From the NCBI RefSeq assembly GCF_000340215.1, contig NW_006921540.1:2040377-2104376 (forward strand): 64,000 nt of DNA. The letters run 5' to 3'. The notes under the pieces are model-generated. The model was not told the DNA's origin. It worked only from the letters and a program-made list of their open reading frames with translations, and made no database searches. The DNA comes from Pseudocercospora fijiensis CIRAD86. Lineage: Eukaryota; Ascomycota; Dothideomycetes; Mycosphaerellales; Mycosphaerellaceae. The position numbers and the translations under genes were made by a program. Below, piece by piece: positions 11,934 to 23,800 of the stretch. Each line of letters opens with the position of its first letter. Position 1 is the first letter of the stretch.

Positions 11934-13089
11934 TGTCGCCTAGGAATAATACTATCCCTAGGGTGCTATTAGCTAACTAATTAGAGATAAGCAATTGTTA
12001 GTAACGAAGGATAATAAGACTACACTAGGCGCGCTACAACGCGTTAACTAATTGCCTGCTCTTTTAAGGACTCTACCTCTTTACTAATGCGCCCTATAAG
12101 GCCCTTCTTCTAGTATTTAGGTCCCCCTCTTAATCCTTTATTCTATTAAGGTCTCGAGGCCTAAGCGATCGGCGAGGACGGCGTCGCGCTTGTAACGGCG
12201 CGGCTATGTTAGTAACGGTGTTGCCGAGTTGTTGTTAGTTAAAGAAGGAAATTAGAAGAAGGTAAAGTTAGCGCTAAGACGACTAGCGCCGCTATTATTA
12301 AACATTACCTACTATTACTACTACACTTATAAAGACAACCTTACCTATACTACGAGCCTAAGGCACCTTTAATTAAAACTTTGATTAAAACTTTAAGGCT
12401 AAGTTAAAACTTTAAGCCGCCTAAAAGATTAAGCGATTAATAGACTAACCGACTAAGGGTAAAACTATAGAGCTAAGCTAGCCGGGGTCGATCTTGCGGA
12501 CAATAGGTTACTCCTCGATCTATCTAACCCTTTAAGCGAGGCGAACCTCTACTACTGCACTTATAATAGCCTTTATTTATAGAAACTAGACGAGCTATGT
12601 TTTTTGAAAAGATAAGATAAGATTGACACTTAAAGGCTGCTAAACCTAGCTAATTAGGGCTAGCGAAACTACGAACAATAAGAACAATAACCCTTAGAAG
12701 CGGACAAACCCTCGGAAGCAGACATTGCTAGGTCTTTTAAGAGTAGACGCAAAGAACTCGATACGATATTACTTAGAACGGAGGCAGGGCTATAATACCT
12801 CGTACGTCTACCTATTGCAGTAGGGAAGACGCGCTCGTGTTATAATTAGTCGATAGCCCTTAGTTCTTATAGCTTTATATCCCTTTACTTTATTATATAT
12901 AAGGGTAGCGTAGTTAGAGTTAGACATTATATTAGAAGGTAAGGTTTGATATAGTTACATAATTAGGTAGTTAAGTGTTTAATTTAGCGCGGCTAAGCAG
13001 CTTATTAGACTTACTAAGTTAGTAGCAATAGAGGTCGAGATTAGAATATAGATAGGCTACGAGGGCGCGGCCTTTAGAAGGGAAGCGTA

Positions 13090-13285
13090 TATTAGGGCTA
13101 AAGAGGCTATATGTAATTAGCATATAACTAGGCTAAGTGAAGCTAGGGTCTCAGTGCCTTAGGCAGGGCTTGGCGCTTAGTAATAGGCTAACTTGCCTAC
13201 CTTCCTCCCTCTCTTCCTAGCTCCTTATCGAATACTACCTATACCTACTACTACCCTATCTACCTGCTAATATACCCTTCTTATA
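13090..13285 (+). repeat. 3' LTR of G1 (196 bp)
   Basis: Begins TATTAGGGC (TG to TA at the very end) and finishes TTCTTATA. Its 5' partner is outside the window, so the target duplication (GGCGT would follow here) cannot be checked. Confidence 0.92.
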
Positions 13286-13874
13286 GGCGTTATAATATGC
13301 GGCCTTCTACCCTTTGCCGGAGATATAGAAGCGGTCCTATTCTACTAGGTTATTCGAGCCTAAATAGTTATCCGAGAGCTACGGCTATTATTAAGTAACA
13401 ACCGTACGATAGCTTTACTTATCTAACCGCTATCTAGTACCTATTAAATAAGGTTATCGTCTTATATAGTGAGTAGAGCTATGGTTGGTAGATTTGGTAG
13501 ATTTGAGGTATAAAGCTAAGAATTCTAGCTAGGTACTAAAAATACGGGATTTAGATAGGTATACTACGAACAATACTACTATAGGTGCTAGATATATATA
13601 GAAAGATACAGAAAGTAAGATAACATATATTGAAAGTGCTTGTGACCTTAATAATAGTGCATTCGATAGTATATAGTGTTGTATGTAATGGTTAGTGTGT
13701 GTATACGTAGTCCCGAATCCCCGCTGAAATTCAGTCCGGGCCCTTTTGCAAGGCACCAATATGGGCTGAGCCTGACAGGGGCCACGGTGATGCCCGCCTC
13801 GAAAGTCTGCAGCGGGAAGTTGTTTCATGGTGGTGCACGACTAAGGCGGCGGAAGAAGCCTCCTCTGCTTCGAC
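13286..13874. other. Transition from TE block to host island; upstream region of the oxidase gene
   Basis: 13286 to about 13470 is AT-rich, TpA-rich and looks RIP-affected, either leakage from the adjacent element or an older remnant; no domain is recognisable. From about 13480 composition becomes normal (TGG, CAA and TG-rich words reappear). No gene is seen before the ATG at 13875. The likely promoter lies within the last 200 bases, which are clearly less AT-rich. Confidence 0.6.
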
Positions 13875-15910
13875 ATGTCTTCCAAGGTGCGGCGGACATC
13901 GAGCACGGCGGCGGTGACATTCATGCGCGCAGATCCCACGCTTCTGCCAAGGCGGCGGCGATCTCGCAAGACATTGACTGCCATCGCCATCGCCCTTCTC
14001 TCCACACTCACCATCGCCTTCTTCCTGCTGCTTGCCTCCCAGCACGGACCTGCTTCTCAAGTTGTGTCCTTTTTCACGAAACCTCAGAAGCTGCAGCCAA
14101 ACGAAGAGTTCCGTACCGATGTTCACCGTGTTTCCACGCTGAATCCGGAGGACCACGTCAACAGAGAGCCCAGGACACTCACCCAGAAATGGCGCGTCAC
14201 TTCTGGTCTACGTCGTCCGGATGGGGTGCTCAGACGCGTATACCTGGTCAATGGACACTTTCCTGGACCGACAATAGAAGCGCGTTCCGGAGATGAGATC
14301 ATCATTGAAGTCGAAAATGCCCTGGAACAAGATGGCATCGCGATTCATTGGCATGGCCTATCGATGAATGGTGCCAATGAAATGGATGGCGTCGTAGGCA
14401 TAACGCAAGCTCCCATACAACCAAGTCAAAACTTCACCTACAGCTTCATGATCGAAGCGGATCAGCACGGCACATTCTGGTGGCACAGTCATTACGCGCA
14501 GCAGCGAGCAGATGGTTTGTACGGGGGATTTGTTGTTCACAATCCCGTTTCTGGGGACGAGGAGCCGGAAATCGCTGATGAGCGACTACTTTTGGTCGGA
14601 GATTGTAAGTAAATTGAGGGAGTGTATGTGGTTGTCGGCGAGATTGTCTCTCAACATAAGCTCCAGTATCTCGGATGAAGTGGACTACTGTAGTAGTCCC
14701 CCGAAAATATCCGAGTCCTGAGAACATATGGCGAGACATTCTCGCTCATGGATGACATACGCTTCCTTGGGCTTGAAGAGAGATCGATGCTGACTCCCTA
14801 AACTTTTCAGGGTACCATCGTCATGCTGCCGCTGCATTGAAAGCATACATGCATCCTGGCGCATTCGGCCTTGAGACAGTCCCGGACTCTATATTGATCA
14901 ATGGCGCAGGAGCATACAAGTGTGCGGATGCAGTCCCTGTTCGGCCAGTCGACTGTATTGAGGTCCCGGCAGAATCTCAACCATCACTCTATCTCGATAC
15001 CAAGAAACGGACGATCCTTCGACTTGTAAATGTTGGCGCCTATGCTGGTTTCAGTGTTTCTGCTCCGGGCAGTGTGATGACAGCTCTCACAGTAGATGCG
15101 GGTCATCCGATCGTTGGGACCATGTCTAGAACAGTAGGCCCCTTGCAGCCTGGAGAACGACTCGACGTCTTACTTGAGCTCGATCCTGTCGCTGGTCACT
15201 ATGACACTAGGCTTAATATCACATTGGACGATACTCCGTTCAAGTACGAGAATACCGCATTGACGCTAACGCACACATTTCCACTTCGTTGGAACGGCAG
15301 GTTCAGGAAGCGTCAAGTAGGCAGCGATCCAAAGTCCATCGTCGCCGAGCATTTTGACCCTCAAACCGCCACTTCTCTAGAGGATCAGAGCGTTCTTGTG
15401 CCGCCTGCCGCGCAGCATACGGTCATTCTATATGCGGTGACACAGAAACTTGCCAGACTCGACAATGAAACGCGCGGATTCATCAACCATACTACATGGC
15501 GACCACAGTCTCCGCCTCTCAACGCGCTCGCTCGCAGCAAGTGGGATGCTAATCAATTGGTGCCGCACATCCCATACAATCAGCATTCTCCGGTCTGGGT
15601 CGATATTGTTCTGAACAATCTGGATGAGGATTGGCACCCCTTTCATCTGCACGGTTACAACTTCTGGGTCTTGAGTAGCTACACCTCCGACTACAACTGG
15701 GGCTCGTATAATCCGTACGATAGCGCAAAGCCCCCCGGCGGTGAGAACGATCTCAAGGGTGCACTTCGGAAAGATACCTTCTACGTGCCTCGTCACGGCT
15801 ATGCTGTCCTCCGTTTCCAAGCAAACAATCCTGGCCTGTGGGCTTTCCATTGCCACGTATTGTGGCACGAGGCCTCAGGAATGGGAATGACCTTCGACGT
15901 GCGCTATTGA
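13875..15910 (+). CDS. Membrane-anchored laccase-like multicopper oxidase
   Basis: A three-cupredoxin copper oxidase, expected to oxidise phenolic or similar substrates while reducing oxygen to water. Two exons, 13875-14604 and 14811-15910; the intron is GT...CAG with a CTGAC branch site at about 14790, and removing it completes the Trp of LLVGDW-YH. The protein is 609 residues. A basic N-terminus (RRRRSRK) is followed by one hydrophobic helix at about residues 33-54, so it is a type II membrane anchor rather than a cleaved signal. All four copper signatures are present: HWHG, HGTFWWHSHYAQ, HPFHLHG and HCHVLWHEASGM. The residue ten after the copper Cys is Met, the axial position. Composition is normal with no RIP. 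A Fet3-like ferroxidase is an alternative, but the anchor is at the wrong end for that. Confidence 0.93.
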
Positions 15911-16605
15911 GCCGTGATTCATTCAGACTGCCTCGCCGTAATCACATGACATTGTCTTGGCGTCTCCACCCCCGCCACCGCCACGCTATATGCATGCGGG
16001 GACGATCAACCACACATCGAACAACGGATCTTTGATAAAAGAAACACAACCGAATCATTCATGCACTCTGCGGCGCGGTTTGAACTCGTCAAAAGTTGTA
16101 AAGTTTCGCGGTTCCATTCCGCCGGGAGGCATGAAGATCTGTTTCCAGACGTGCGTGAAGGGAAGCGTTAGCCTGCAACATCCCCGCTCGTCCTTATCAC
16201 GTGGGAATGCTCCACAGCCAGCCAGATCCAATCCATGCCCACGATTCCGCTCCGGTCCTCCCTCGGTGTGTGGACTACTGGTAACTCGTCTGCGTAAGTG
16301 TGCATAGCTCAGGGCGCTTTTTGCGGAGCCCCATGGGCTGCACGTCGCTGTACCTTCCGCCTCCTTCAAAATGTCCAAGAGACTTCGGCGCGAAGGGCCT
16401 CGTGCGCTATTCTGGCCCACTGCCCCTCCTCCAGCACAGAAGGCATTGTGGACATTGGAACGGCTGCTGGGAAGTATATGGGCGAGAGGATGCCGTGCAG
16501 ACCGTAAGACACATTGCTCCTGCTTCCCACCTGCCTGCCACCATTAAGCGGAAACAGCAGTTCCCTCATCCTCTTTCATTTCGTATCAAGACATCATCAC
16601 TCAAA
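15911..16605. other. Intergenic region between oxidase and monooxygenase
   Basis: 695 bases without a convincing gene. It holds the 3' end of the oxidase transcript and the promoter of the monooxygenase. A palindromic CACGTG lies at 16198-16203, about 400 bases before the start codon; it is an E-box-type bHLH site by sequence, but one hexamer is weak evidence. Pyrimidine-rich sequence and CATCATCAC lie just before the ATG. Confidence 0.5.
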
Positions 16606-18383
16606 ATGGGTTCTATAGGAGAGCCCAACGTTCCATACACTGACGTCCTGCTCGTTGGAGCTGGATTTGCTTCTTTCACTCTACTCAACCGACTGCGAAA
16701 GCTTGGTCTTTCCGTCGAGATCTACGAGAAGGGCGCTGCATCGGGCGGTATCTGGTATTGGGTGAGTCTTGAATGAGCATGGGAGGTGGCATTCGAGCAT
16801 GATCGCTGACTTGCATGGAAGAATTGCTACCCTGGCGCACGTGTAGACTCAGATACCCCAATTTACCAGCTGTTCGACAAGGAGCTATGGGAAGACTTCA
16901 CATACACCGAGCGCTATCCAGGATGGCCAGAGCTTCGCCGATACTTCCAGCATGTGGAAAAGAAGTGGAACGTGAGCGCCCACACCACTTACAACAAGAT
17001 GGTCGATACCGCCACTTTCGACGAGAAGACCAACCTGTGGACGATTGAATGCGCAGACTCCAGCGTAATCAAGGCAAGATGGTTCATCCCTTGCATTGGA
17101 TTTGCATCAAAGCACTACTCGCCACCGTTCCCAGGTCTTGACAAGTTCAAGGGCGAGATCTATCACACCGCCAAGTGGCCACAACATGGCGTGAATCTCA
17201 AGAACAAACGCATTGCTGTCATCGGAACCGGTGCTTCTGGCATTCAGACCATTCAAGAACTCACTCCTCTCGCCAAAGAGATGACTGTGTATCAGCGCAC
17301 ACCAAACATGTGTCTTCCGATGAACCAGCGCAAGCTTGATCCAGAGGAGGAAGAGCGTAAGAAGAAGGATGGTACCTATGAGAAGCTCATCAACGACACT
17401 CGCTCCACATTTGCTGGGTTCACATACGATTTCGTGGAGAAGAAGACTTTCGATGATACCCCAGAACAACGCGATGCTTTCTACCACAAGCTACTCGTCG
17501 AAGAAGGTGGTTTCAGATTTTGGCTCAACACATACTCCGACATGCTCTTCGACGACAAGGCCAACGACGAAGCCTACAACTACTGGAGGAATTTCGTGCT
17601 CTCTCGTGTCAAGAACCCAGAAAAGCAGGAAATCCTCGCGCCAGCTAAGAAGCCGCACCCATGGGGAACCAAACGACCTTCTCTCGAACAGCGCTTCTAC
17701 GAAGAGGTCGACAAGGATCACGTTGAAATCATCGATGTCAACGCCAACCCTATCGAGGCAGTTGAGCCGGAAGGCCTCCGCACACCAAAGGGTCTCAAGG
17801 AAATCGATGTACTTGTCCTTGCCACCGGTTTCGATTCCGTCACTGGATCTCTCGCCCAGTTGAACATCCGGGATACCAAGGACGAGACTATTGCCGACCA
17901 CTGGAAGAACGGCACCAAGACATCTATGGGTATCGCTATTCCAGGCTTCCCCAACATGTTCTTCCTTTACGGACCACAAGCTCCAACTGCTTTCTCCAAT
18001 GGTCCTTCATGCACACAGTTCCAGGCTGAGTTTGTTGAAGAGGCTATGAAGAGAATTCAGAAGGATGGTATCACTCGATTTGAGGCTACACAGGCTGCTG
18101 AGGATGACTGGTGCAAGAGAATGTAAGTTGCCATTTCGCTTCACATTGTCTTATGAGGAACTTGTGAACTGACAGATATCGCTTCTACAGGAACGAGAAA
18201 TGGGAAGCTACCCTTTTCCCCATGGCCAAGTCATGGTACAGTGGTGCCAACATTCCAGGCAAGAAGATCGAGCCACTCAATTGGGCAGGCGGTATGGTCG
18301 AATACGTCGACAGCTTGCACAAGAGTTTGGAGAACGACTACCAGGGTTGGACGATCCAGAAAGGCGAACCGACAAAGGCATAA
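16606..18383 (+). CDS. Type I Baeyer-Villiger flavin monooxygenase
   Basis: FAD- and NADPH-dependent monooxygenase expected to insert oxygen next to a carbonyl to give an ester or lactone. Three exons: 16606-16761, 16822-18122, 18191-18383; introns of 60 and 68 bp, GT...AG. The protein is 549 residues, normal for the class. The N-terminal FAD-binding motif is GAGFAS, then GGIWYWNCYPGARVDSD, typical of the family. The Baeyer-Villiger fingerprint F-x-G-x3-H-x3-W-P is complete (FKGEIYHTAKWP), followed by the NADPH-binding GTGASGIQ and a C-terminal LATGFD. The ATG at 16606 (CAAAATGG) starts two-thirds of a turn before the first Rossmann strand and is the natural start. It is co-oriented with the upstream oxidase. 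Its substrate cannot be told from sequence; related enzymes act on cycloalkanones, steroids and polyketides. Confidence 0.94.
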
Positions 18384-18530
18384 GAAACGATGACGAATTT
18401 TTTTTTTCCATTCTTAATGTCATGGCGTCAGAATTGTAGATCAGACGACGTTAGATATCATTCCTATCAAGAGCGTTTCATTGTACAGAAATGACAACCT
18501 TACCATTCCAGACTCTCCTCCTCCTGCACC
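18384..18530. other. Tail-to-tail intergenic spacer
   Basis: 147 bases between the monooxygenase stop and the stop of the minus-strand gene remnant. It contains a T9 run (about 18400-18408). Composition is not RIP-like, although the copia LTR begins only about 80 bases further on. Confidence 0.6.
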
Positions 18531-18612
18531 CTAAATCAGCTCACCCATTAAGAACAACCCTATCCCCTCAACCTCCAACCTCTGCGCCTTACGAACATAA
18601 TACCTAGCATTT
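18531..18612 (-). pseudogene. 3' end of a minus-strand host gene split by the copia insertion
   Basis: On the minus strand this stretch reads 25 codons ending MGELI and TAG (18533-18531). The other part is at 61283-62042, 42.7 kb away. The copia target duplication CATTT is at 18608-18612 and 61283-61287. When one copy is counted, the frame on the far side (...HIVRN) continues without a shift into this one (ARYYVRKAQ...), which is the main reason for treating the two as one gene. The product is unknown. Confidence 0.8.
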
Positions 18613-18790
18613 AGTTGAAAATAAGTGCAGGGCACTGTGAACCTTAGTAGAAGAGATAGAAGTATCTAGTTACGTAAAAAGTCTATCTATAGTCGGCTAA
18701 AGTCCTTGCTTATCTAGTAAGAACTATTTGCTCTATAAAAGCCTATCCTATAGCTATAGCTTGTCTTTATATAGGCTGTCTAAAACAACT
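18613..18790 (-). repeat. Copia 3' LTR (178 bp)
   Basis: Matches 61105-61282 over its whole length. Differences are about eleven transitions and one transversion. Left flank CATTT (18608-18612). Confidence 0.95.
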
Positions 18791-19372
18791 CTCCTACTAC
18801 TACCTTATATTAAGTCGAGTAGTATTCTACTTTCGCTATTCCTAGCCCTTATACGTACCTCGCGAAGTCCTCCTTAGATAATAGCTTTATAAAAATGTCC
18901 GTAGTATTTTCCTTACTAGTAACTCTACTAGTAGTAATTTTCCCGTCTGCTACTACCTTACGAATATAGTAATAACTAATATTAATATGTTTAGCTCGCT
19001 TATAATCCTCTAGATTATATATTAGTCGTAAGGCTATATTGTTATCGATATAGATAGAGACTATATCGATATAGGTATCTAGGAATCCTAGTTCGTTAAT
19101 AAAGTTTCTTAACTATTCGGCTTCTATAGTAGCGTCGGTAGCGGCGATATACTCAGCTTCTATAGTACTTCTAAAGATCGATCGTTGCTTTCGTAAAGCC
19201 TATAAGATTGCGGCTCCTACGAATATAGTAACCTATCTAGTTATAGATTTTCTCTCGATAAGATCGCTAGCCTAGTCTACGTCGACGAAGATATAAAGAT
19301 TAGGATTTAAACTATTTCGCTTATATAGTAAGCCGAGATCTTTCGTACTTTCGAGGTAATTAATAACCCTTT
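18791..19372 (-). pseudogene. Copia pol, RNase H end (RIP-decayed)
   Basis: The minus strand carries the C-terminal copia RNase H, ending in the family's DIFIKLLSKEDFARY-type motif (a TDIFTKPL-like box) near 18850-18895. Upstream of it are sequences resembling the KHIDI.YHYIRE segment (about 18960-19010). Its N-terminal part is at 26528 onward, beyond insertion A. Stops are TAG/TAA at Trp and Gln positions. Confidence 0.88.
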
Positions 19373-19568
19373 TGTAAGAAGGGTATGTTAGCAGGTAGAT
19401 AGGGTGGTAGTAGGTACGAGTAGTATTCGATAAGGATCTAGGAGGAGAGGGAGGAAGGCAGGAGAGTTAGCCTAACGCCAAGCGCCAAGCCCTGCCTAAG
19501 GCACTAAGACCCTAGCTTTACTCGGCCTGATTATATGCCAATTACGTGTAGCCTCTTTAGCTCTAATA
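19373..19568 (-). repeat. 3' LTR of copy A
   Basis: 196 bp, same ends as the G-family LTRs read on the minus strand (TATTAGAGC...TTCTTACA). Confidence 0.94.
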
Positions 19569-20839
19569 TACGCTTCCCTTCTAAAGGCCGCGCCCTCGTA
19601 GCCTGTCTATGTTCTACGACCTCTATTGCCGCTGACTTAGTAAGTCTAATAAGCTGCTTAGCCCGTACTGAATTGAACACTTAACTACCTAATTATATAA
19701 CTATGTCAAACCTCACCTCTAAACAATATAATGTACAACTCTAACTGCGCTATCTCTATATACAATAAACTATAAAGTAATATGTATCTATAAGAATTAA
19801 GGGCCTTCGACTAATTATAATACGAGCGCGTCTTCCCTGCTATAATAGGTAGACGTACGAGGTATTGCAGCCCTGCCTCCGCTCTAAGTAATGTCGTACC
19901 GAGTTCTCTACGTCTACTCTAAAAGACCTAGAAATGTCCGCTCCGAGGGTTTGTCTGTTCCGAGGGTTGTTCTTGTTGTTCGTAGTTTCGCTAGCCCTAA
20001 TTGGCTAGGTTTAGCAGCCTTCAAGTGTCAATCTTATCTTATCTTTTCAAAAAAACACAGCTCGTCTAGTTTCTATAGGTAAAGGCTATTGTAAGTGTAG
20101 TAGTAGAGGTTCGCCTCGCTTAAAGGGTTAGATAGATCGAGGAGTAACCTATTGTCCGCAAGATCGACCCCGGCTAGCTTAGCTCTATAGTTTTGCCCTT
20201 AGTTAGTCTATTGGTCGCCCAATCTTTTAACTTAGTCAAAGTTTTAACTTAGCCTCAAGGTTTTAATCAAACCTTTAATAGGCTTAAAGCTTTAATTAAA
20301 GTTTTAATTAAAGGTGCCTTAGGCTCGTAGTATAGGTAAGGTTGTATCTATAGGCGCAGCGACAATAGTAAGTAATGTTAACAATAGCAGCGCTAGTCGT
20401 CTTAGCGCTAACTTTACCTTCTTCAACTAATAACAACTCGGCAACACCGTTACTAATATAGCGGTATCCTTCCTTTTTCAAATAGTAGCATACTCCGCAA
20501 TACTGTTACTAATATAGCCGCGCCGGCCGCGCCGTCGTTATTATTACCATCGCTATTTACGCGCGCGCCGTCCTCGTAGATCGCCTAGGCCTTAAAGCCT
20601 CGATAGAATAAAGGAACAAGAGGGGGACCTATAGAGCGCGTTAGTAGAGAGGTGGTTTCCTAGAAGAGCAGCGAATGGTTAACGCGTTATAGCGCGCTTA
20701 TTGACACTTAGTACGCGTTCACCCTAGTAGTGTAGTCTTATTATCCTTTGTTACTAACAATTGCTTGCCTCTGATTAGTTAGCTAATAGCACCCCGGGGG
20801 TAGCATTGTTCCTAGGCTTAGTAGTAACATTATAGGTAT
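19569..20839 (-). repeat. 3' non-coding region of copy A
   Basis: Holds the same non-coding material as in G2: an AT-rich array of TTAAAACTTTAA-like units (about 20221-20312) and two 57-bp-type units (about 20440-20525). No gene is seen. Confidence 0.7.
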
Positions 20840-23800
20840 TATAAGCTCTTAGCCTTCTTTGTGTTCTTTACGCTAGTCTAATACTTATTCAACAACTCAG
20901 TTATATCTTTAAACGAGTCTTTAGCCTCCTATAAGTCCTATTTAGGTGAATAGCCTTACTATCTTAATAGGTACTCCTTCTTGCCCTGCCTAGTCCGATG
21001 CTTTAGGATACGTTCTATAGACTATAGCTCTTCGCTATTAGCTAGTATGTCCTCGGATTCAGTAGGTGCTTCATCGCCTTCGCGCTAGTAGTATAGTTTA
21101 AGGAGGGAGATATAGAAGGTGTTATAGATAGTGTAATAAGGTAGAAGCTATAACTAGTAGGCCTAGCTATTGCCCTTCGGTTCTCGGATGCGAAATAGGC
21201 TAATGTATCTTAGTGCGAGCTTAGGCCTTGCTTTACTATTAGGCGATAGGTGTTTGCGGATGCGGAGGTTCTTAGTGCTAAGTATAACTATGTCGCCTTA
21301 TTTGAAGGTTATTAGTGTGTAACGCTTATCGTAGTAGGCCTTTTGGTATTCTTAAGCCTTTATCAACTTCTCAGCTATTTTAGTATAGATTTCTCGCATC
21401 TTCTAGACACGTTCTATTGCCGCTAGTGTCTCTAGTACTTAACGCGCTTCCCTTTCCTTACGCTCGGCCTCGAGCGAGGTAAATAGATCTTATAGCAACG
21501 CGGCGTTTTGACCTATTATAGCTATATATAGTAAAACCTTAGTTGATGAGTGTATACTATTGTTATATACGAATTCTGCAGGCTATAGGAGATTAACCCA
21601 ATCCTTAGGATTCTCGTTAATATAACTGCGCAGGTACTGCTACAGGGTAGCATTCTGTCTCTCTATTTGTCCGTTAGTCTGTAGATAGAAGGCTGTTAAT
21701 AGCCGATGCTTTAGTCTTAGCTGTAGGTATATTTCGCTCTAATAGTGCGATATGAATGTCGAGCCCCTATCGGAGACTATCCCCTTAGGTGTTCCCTAAT
21801 AGGTATAGAAGATGTTAGTCTATAGCGCCTTTGCTATATTAATAGTAGTCCAATCCTTGCGAGCAGGAATATAGCGAGCACCCTTAGTAAATCGGTCTAT
21901 AATAACTAGTATAGCGTTAAAGACGTCTTTGCTTCCTCTTCGCTTAGTAGGGGGAAGACCTATAATAAAGTCTATTGTAAGCTCTATAAAAGGCTTCTTT
22001 AGAATAGGGAGTAAAGACAACTCGCTAAATAGCAAGTACTTAGGTGCTTTAACTCGTTAATATACGGCACACGTGTTTACGTAGTCCTTTATGTCCTACT
22101 TACTATTTAGCTAGTAGTATGTGCGCGATAGTAGCTCGTGCGACCTCTCTATACTATAGTAACCGGCAAGCTTACTATTATAGTGTCGCTTAAGAAGTTC
22201 TTATCTAATCGATTGTTCAGCGGGGACATAGTATCTGCCCTTAAACCTTAAGTAACCTTTGTCGTCGATCGACTAATTACTCTTACTAGATCGAGTCTTT
22301 CGCCTACTTATAAGCTTGTCTATACGTTTAGCAGCAAAGGCGTCCCTCTACTAAGCCCGTAATAGCTTATCTATAAACGATTGACTATCCCTATTTGCAA
22401 GGTTATTTAATAGCACCCTCGCTGTTAAACGAGGTACGCATTGTATGTATCTAATAGTACTAGTAGCCGGATCAACTGCATTAGTGCTTTAATCGCTGTT
22501 ACTATATATAGCGATATCGACTAGGGAGTTATTATAACTTCTCCTGTCTGTGTCCTTAGCTCTTGCCTTAACACGCACTGTTAATATAGCAAGAGCATTA
22601 ATATACTTTAAGCCGTCGCGGAGTCCGGTAAGCCGCTTATCCTACGCGTGCTTATTAACAATACGGGCTATAGCAATCTTATACTGTAGGGTTGGAAACA
22701 ATAAATTGATAGATTGCTAAGTCCCGCTATCGTAATTAGGTCGCCTCGATAGGCTATTAGTAGGGTTGCTTACGCCTAGCCGATATAATATATTAAAATC
22801 AAACCTAGCGAGGTAGACGGCCTATCTAGCCTATCGACCTATAACTCTAGTAACCTTAGTAATGCTACGGAGGTTGTTATAGTCTGTATAGACCTGTATC
22901 GTATATTAGGCCCTATCGAGGTAATGCCTCTAGTACTTAAAGGCCTCGACAATAGCTAAGAGCTCTTACTCGTAGGTCTTATAGCGACGCTTAGCATCGA
23001 TTATCTTCCTCGAGAAGAAGGCAATCGGGTGCTAGTAATAGTCATTATCTAATTGCTAGGACATAATAGCCGATACAGCGAACTGTAAAGCGTTAGTCTC
23101 AATTCGGATCTGCTTATTTAGCACGAAATGGTATAACAAGGGGACTTTAGTAAAGCGCTACTTCAGACCGTTAAAAGCGGCTTGTACTCTGTTAGTCTAT
23201 TTGAACTCTCTAGTCGGGTTGGCCTTAGTTTTAGTAAGCTCAGTTAGGGGCATTACGTGTCGTAAATAGCTCTTAATAAAGCGACGATAGAAGTTGGTAA
23301 AACCTAGGAATAATTGAAGCTCCTTAATGCTAGTAGGCGTTAGCTACTTAGTAATGGTCTTAATCCGGTTAGGATTAGCCTTAACACCCTTAGTTGATAC
23401 GAGGAAGCTAAGGAAGGATACCTCCTTAGTAGCAAAGGTGCATTTAGAAGGCTTGCAATACAGTCTATAGGCTCGTAGGCGATCGAGCACCTTACGGACT
23501 GTAGCCTAGTGCTCCGCAATGTTAGGTAAGTGTATATAAACTAGGATGTCATCTAGGTAAACTATATAGAGATAGTCTAATAGGCCCGAAAGGGCCCGAT
23601 TAATATAGGACTAGAACGTTATAGGGGCATTAGCTAAGCCGAATAGCATAACTAAGTACTCGAAATGCCTATAACGAGTGCGAAAGGCTGTCTTCCATTC
23701 ATCGCCCTTACGGATACGGATGCGGTAATAGGCGTCCTTAATGTCTAATATAGTGTAGTAGTAAGTACTAGAAAGGCGATCGAGGGTCTTATTAATAAGA

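Larger units (their letters stand above)
9944..13285 (+). mobile_element. Ty3/gypsy chromovirus copy G1, 3' segment
   Basis: Continuation of G1 after the G2 insertion: end of RNase H, integrase, chromodomain, 3' non-coding region and 3' LTR. The join is shown by the alignment GGCCGTCTACCTCGCC at 9944, which in G2 is continuous with the RNase H sequence (about 6569). The 3' non-coding part (about 11934-13089) holds the single 57-bp-type unit and the AT-rich array (about 12367-12440). Confidence 0.95.

Noticed and set aside
13676..14296. 206-codon plus-strand frame overlapping the start of the oxidase gene, and several antisense frames over both oxidases
   Set aside because: They lie in other phases of exons with full copper or flavin signatures; low-complexity composition, no domain.
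16606..18383. Full secondary-metabolite cluster around the monooxygenase
   Set aside because: Only two enzymes are present; no PKS, NRPS, terpene synthase, transporter or regulator was seen in the window.
19891..20082. Short plus-strand frame in the 3' region of copy A
   Set aside because: It lies in non-coding repeat sequence, with no counterpart coding in the sister copies.
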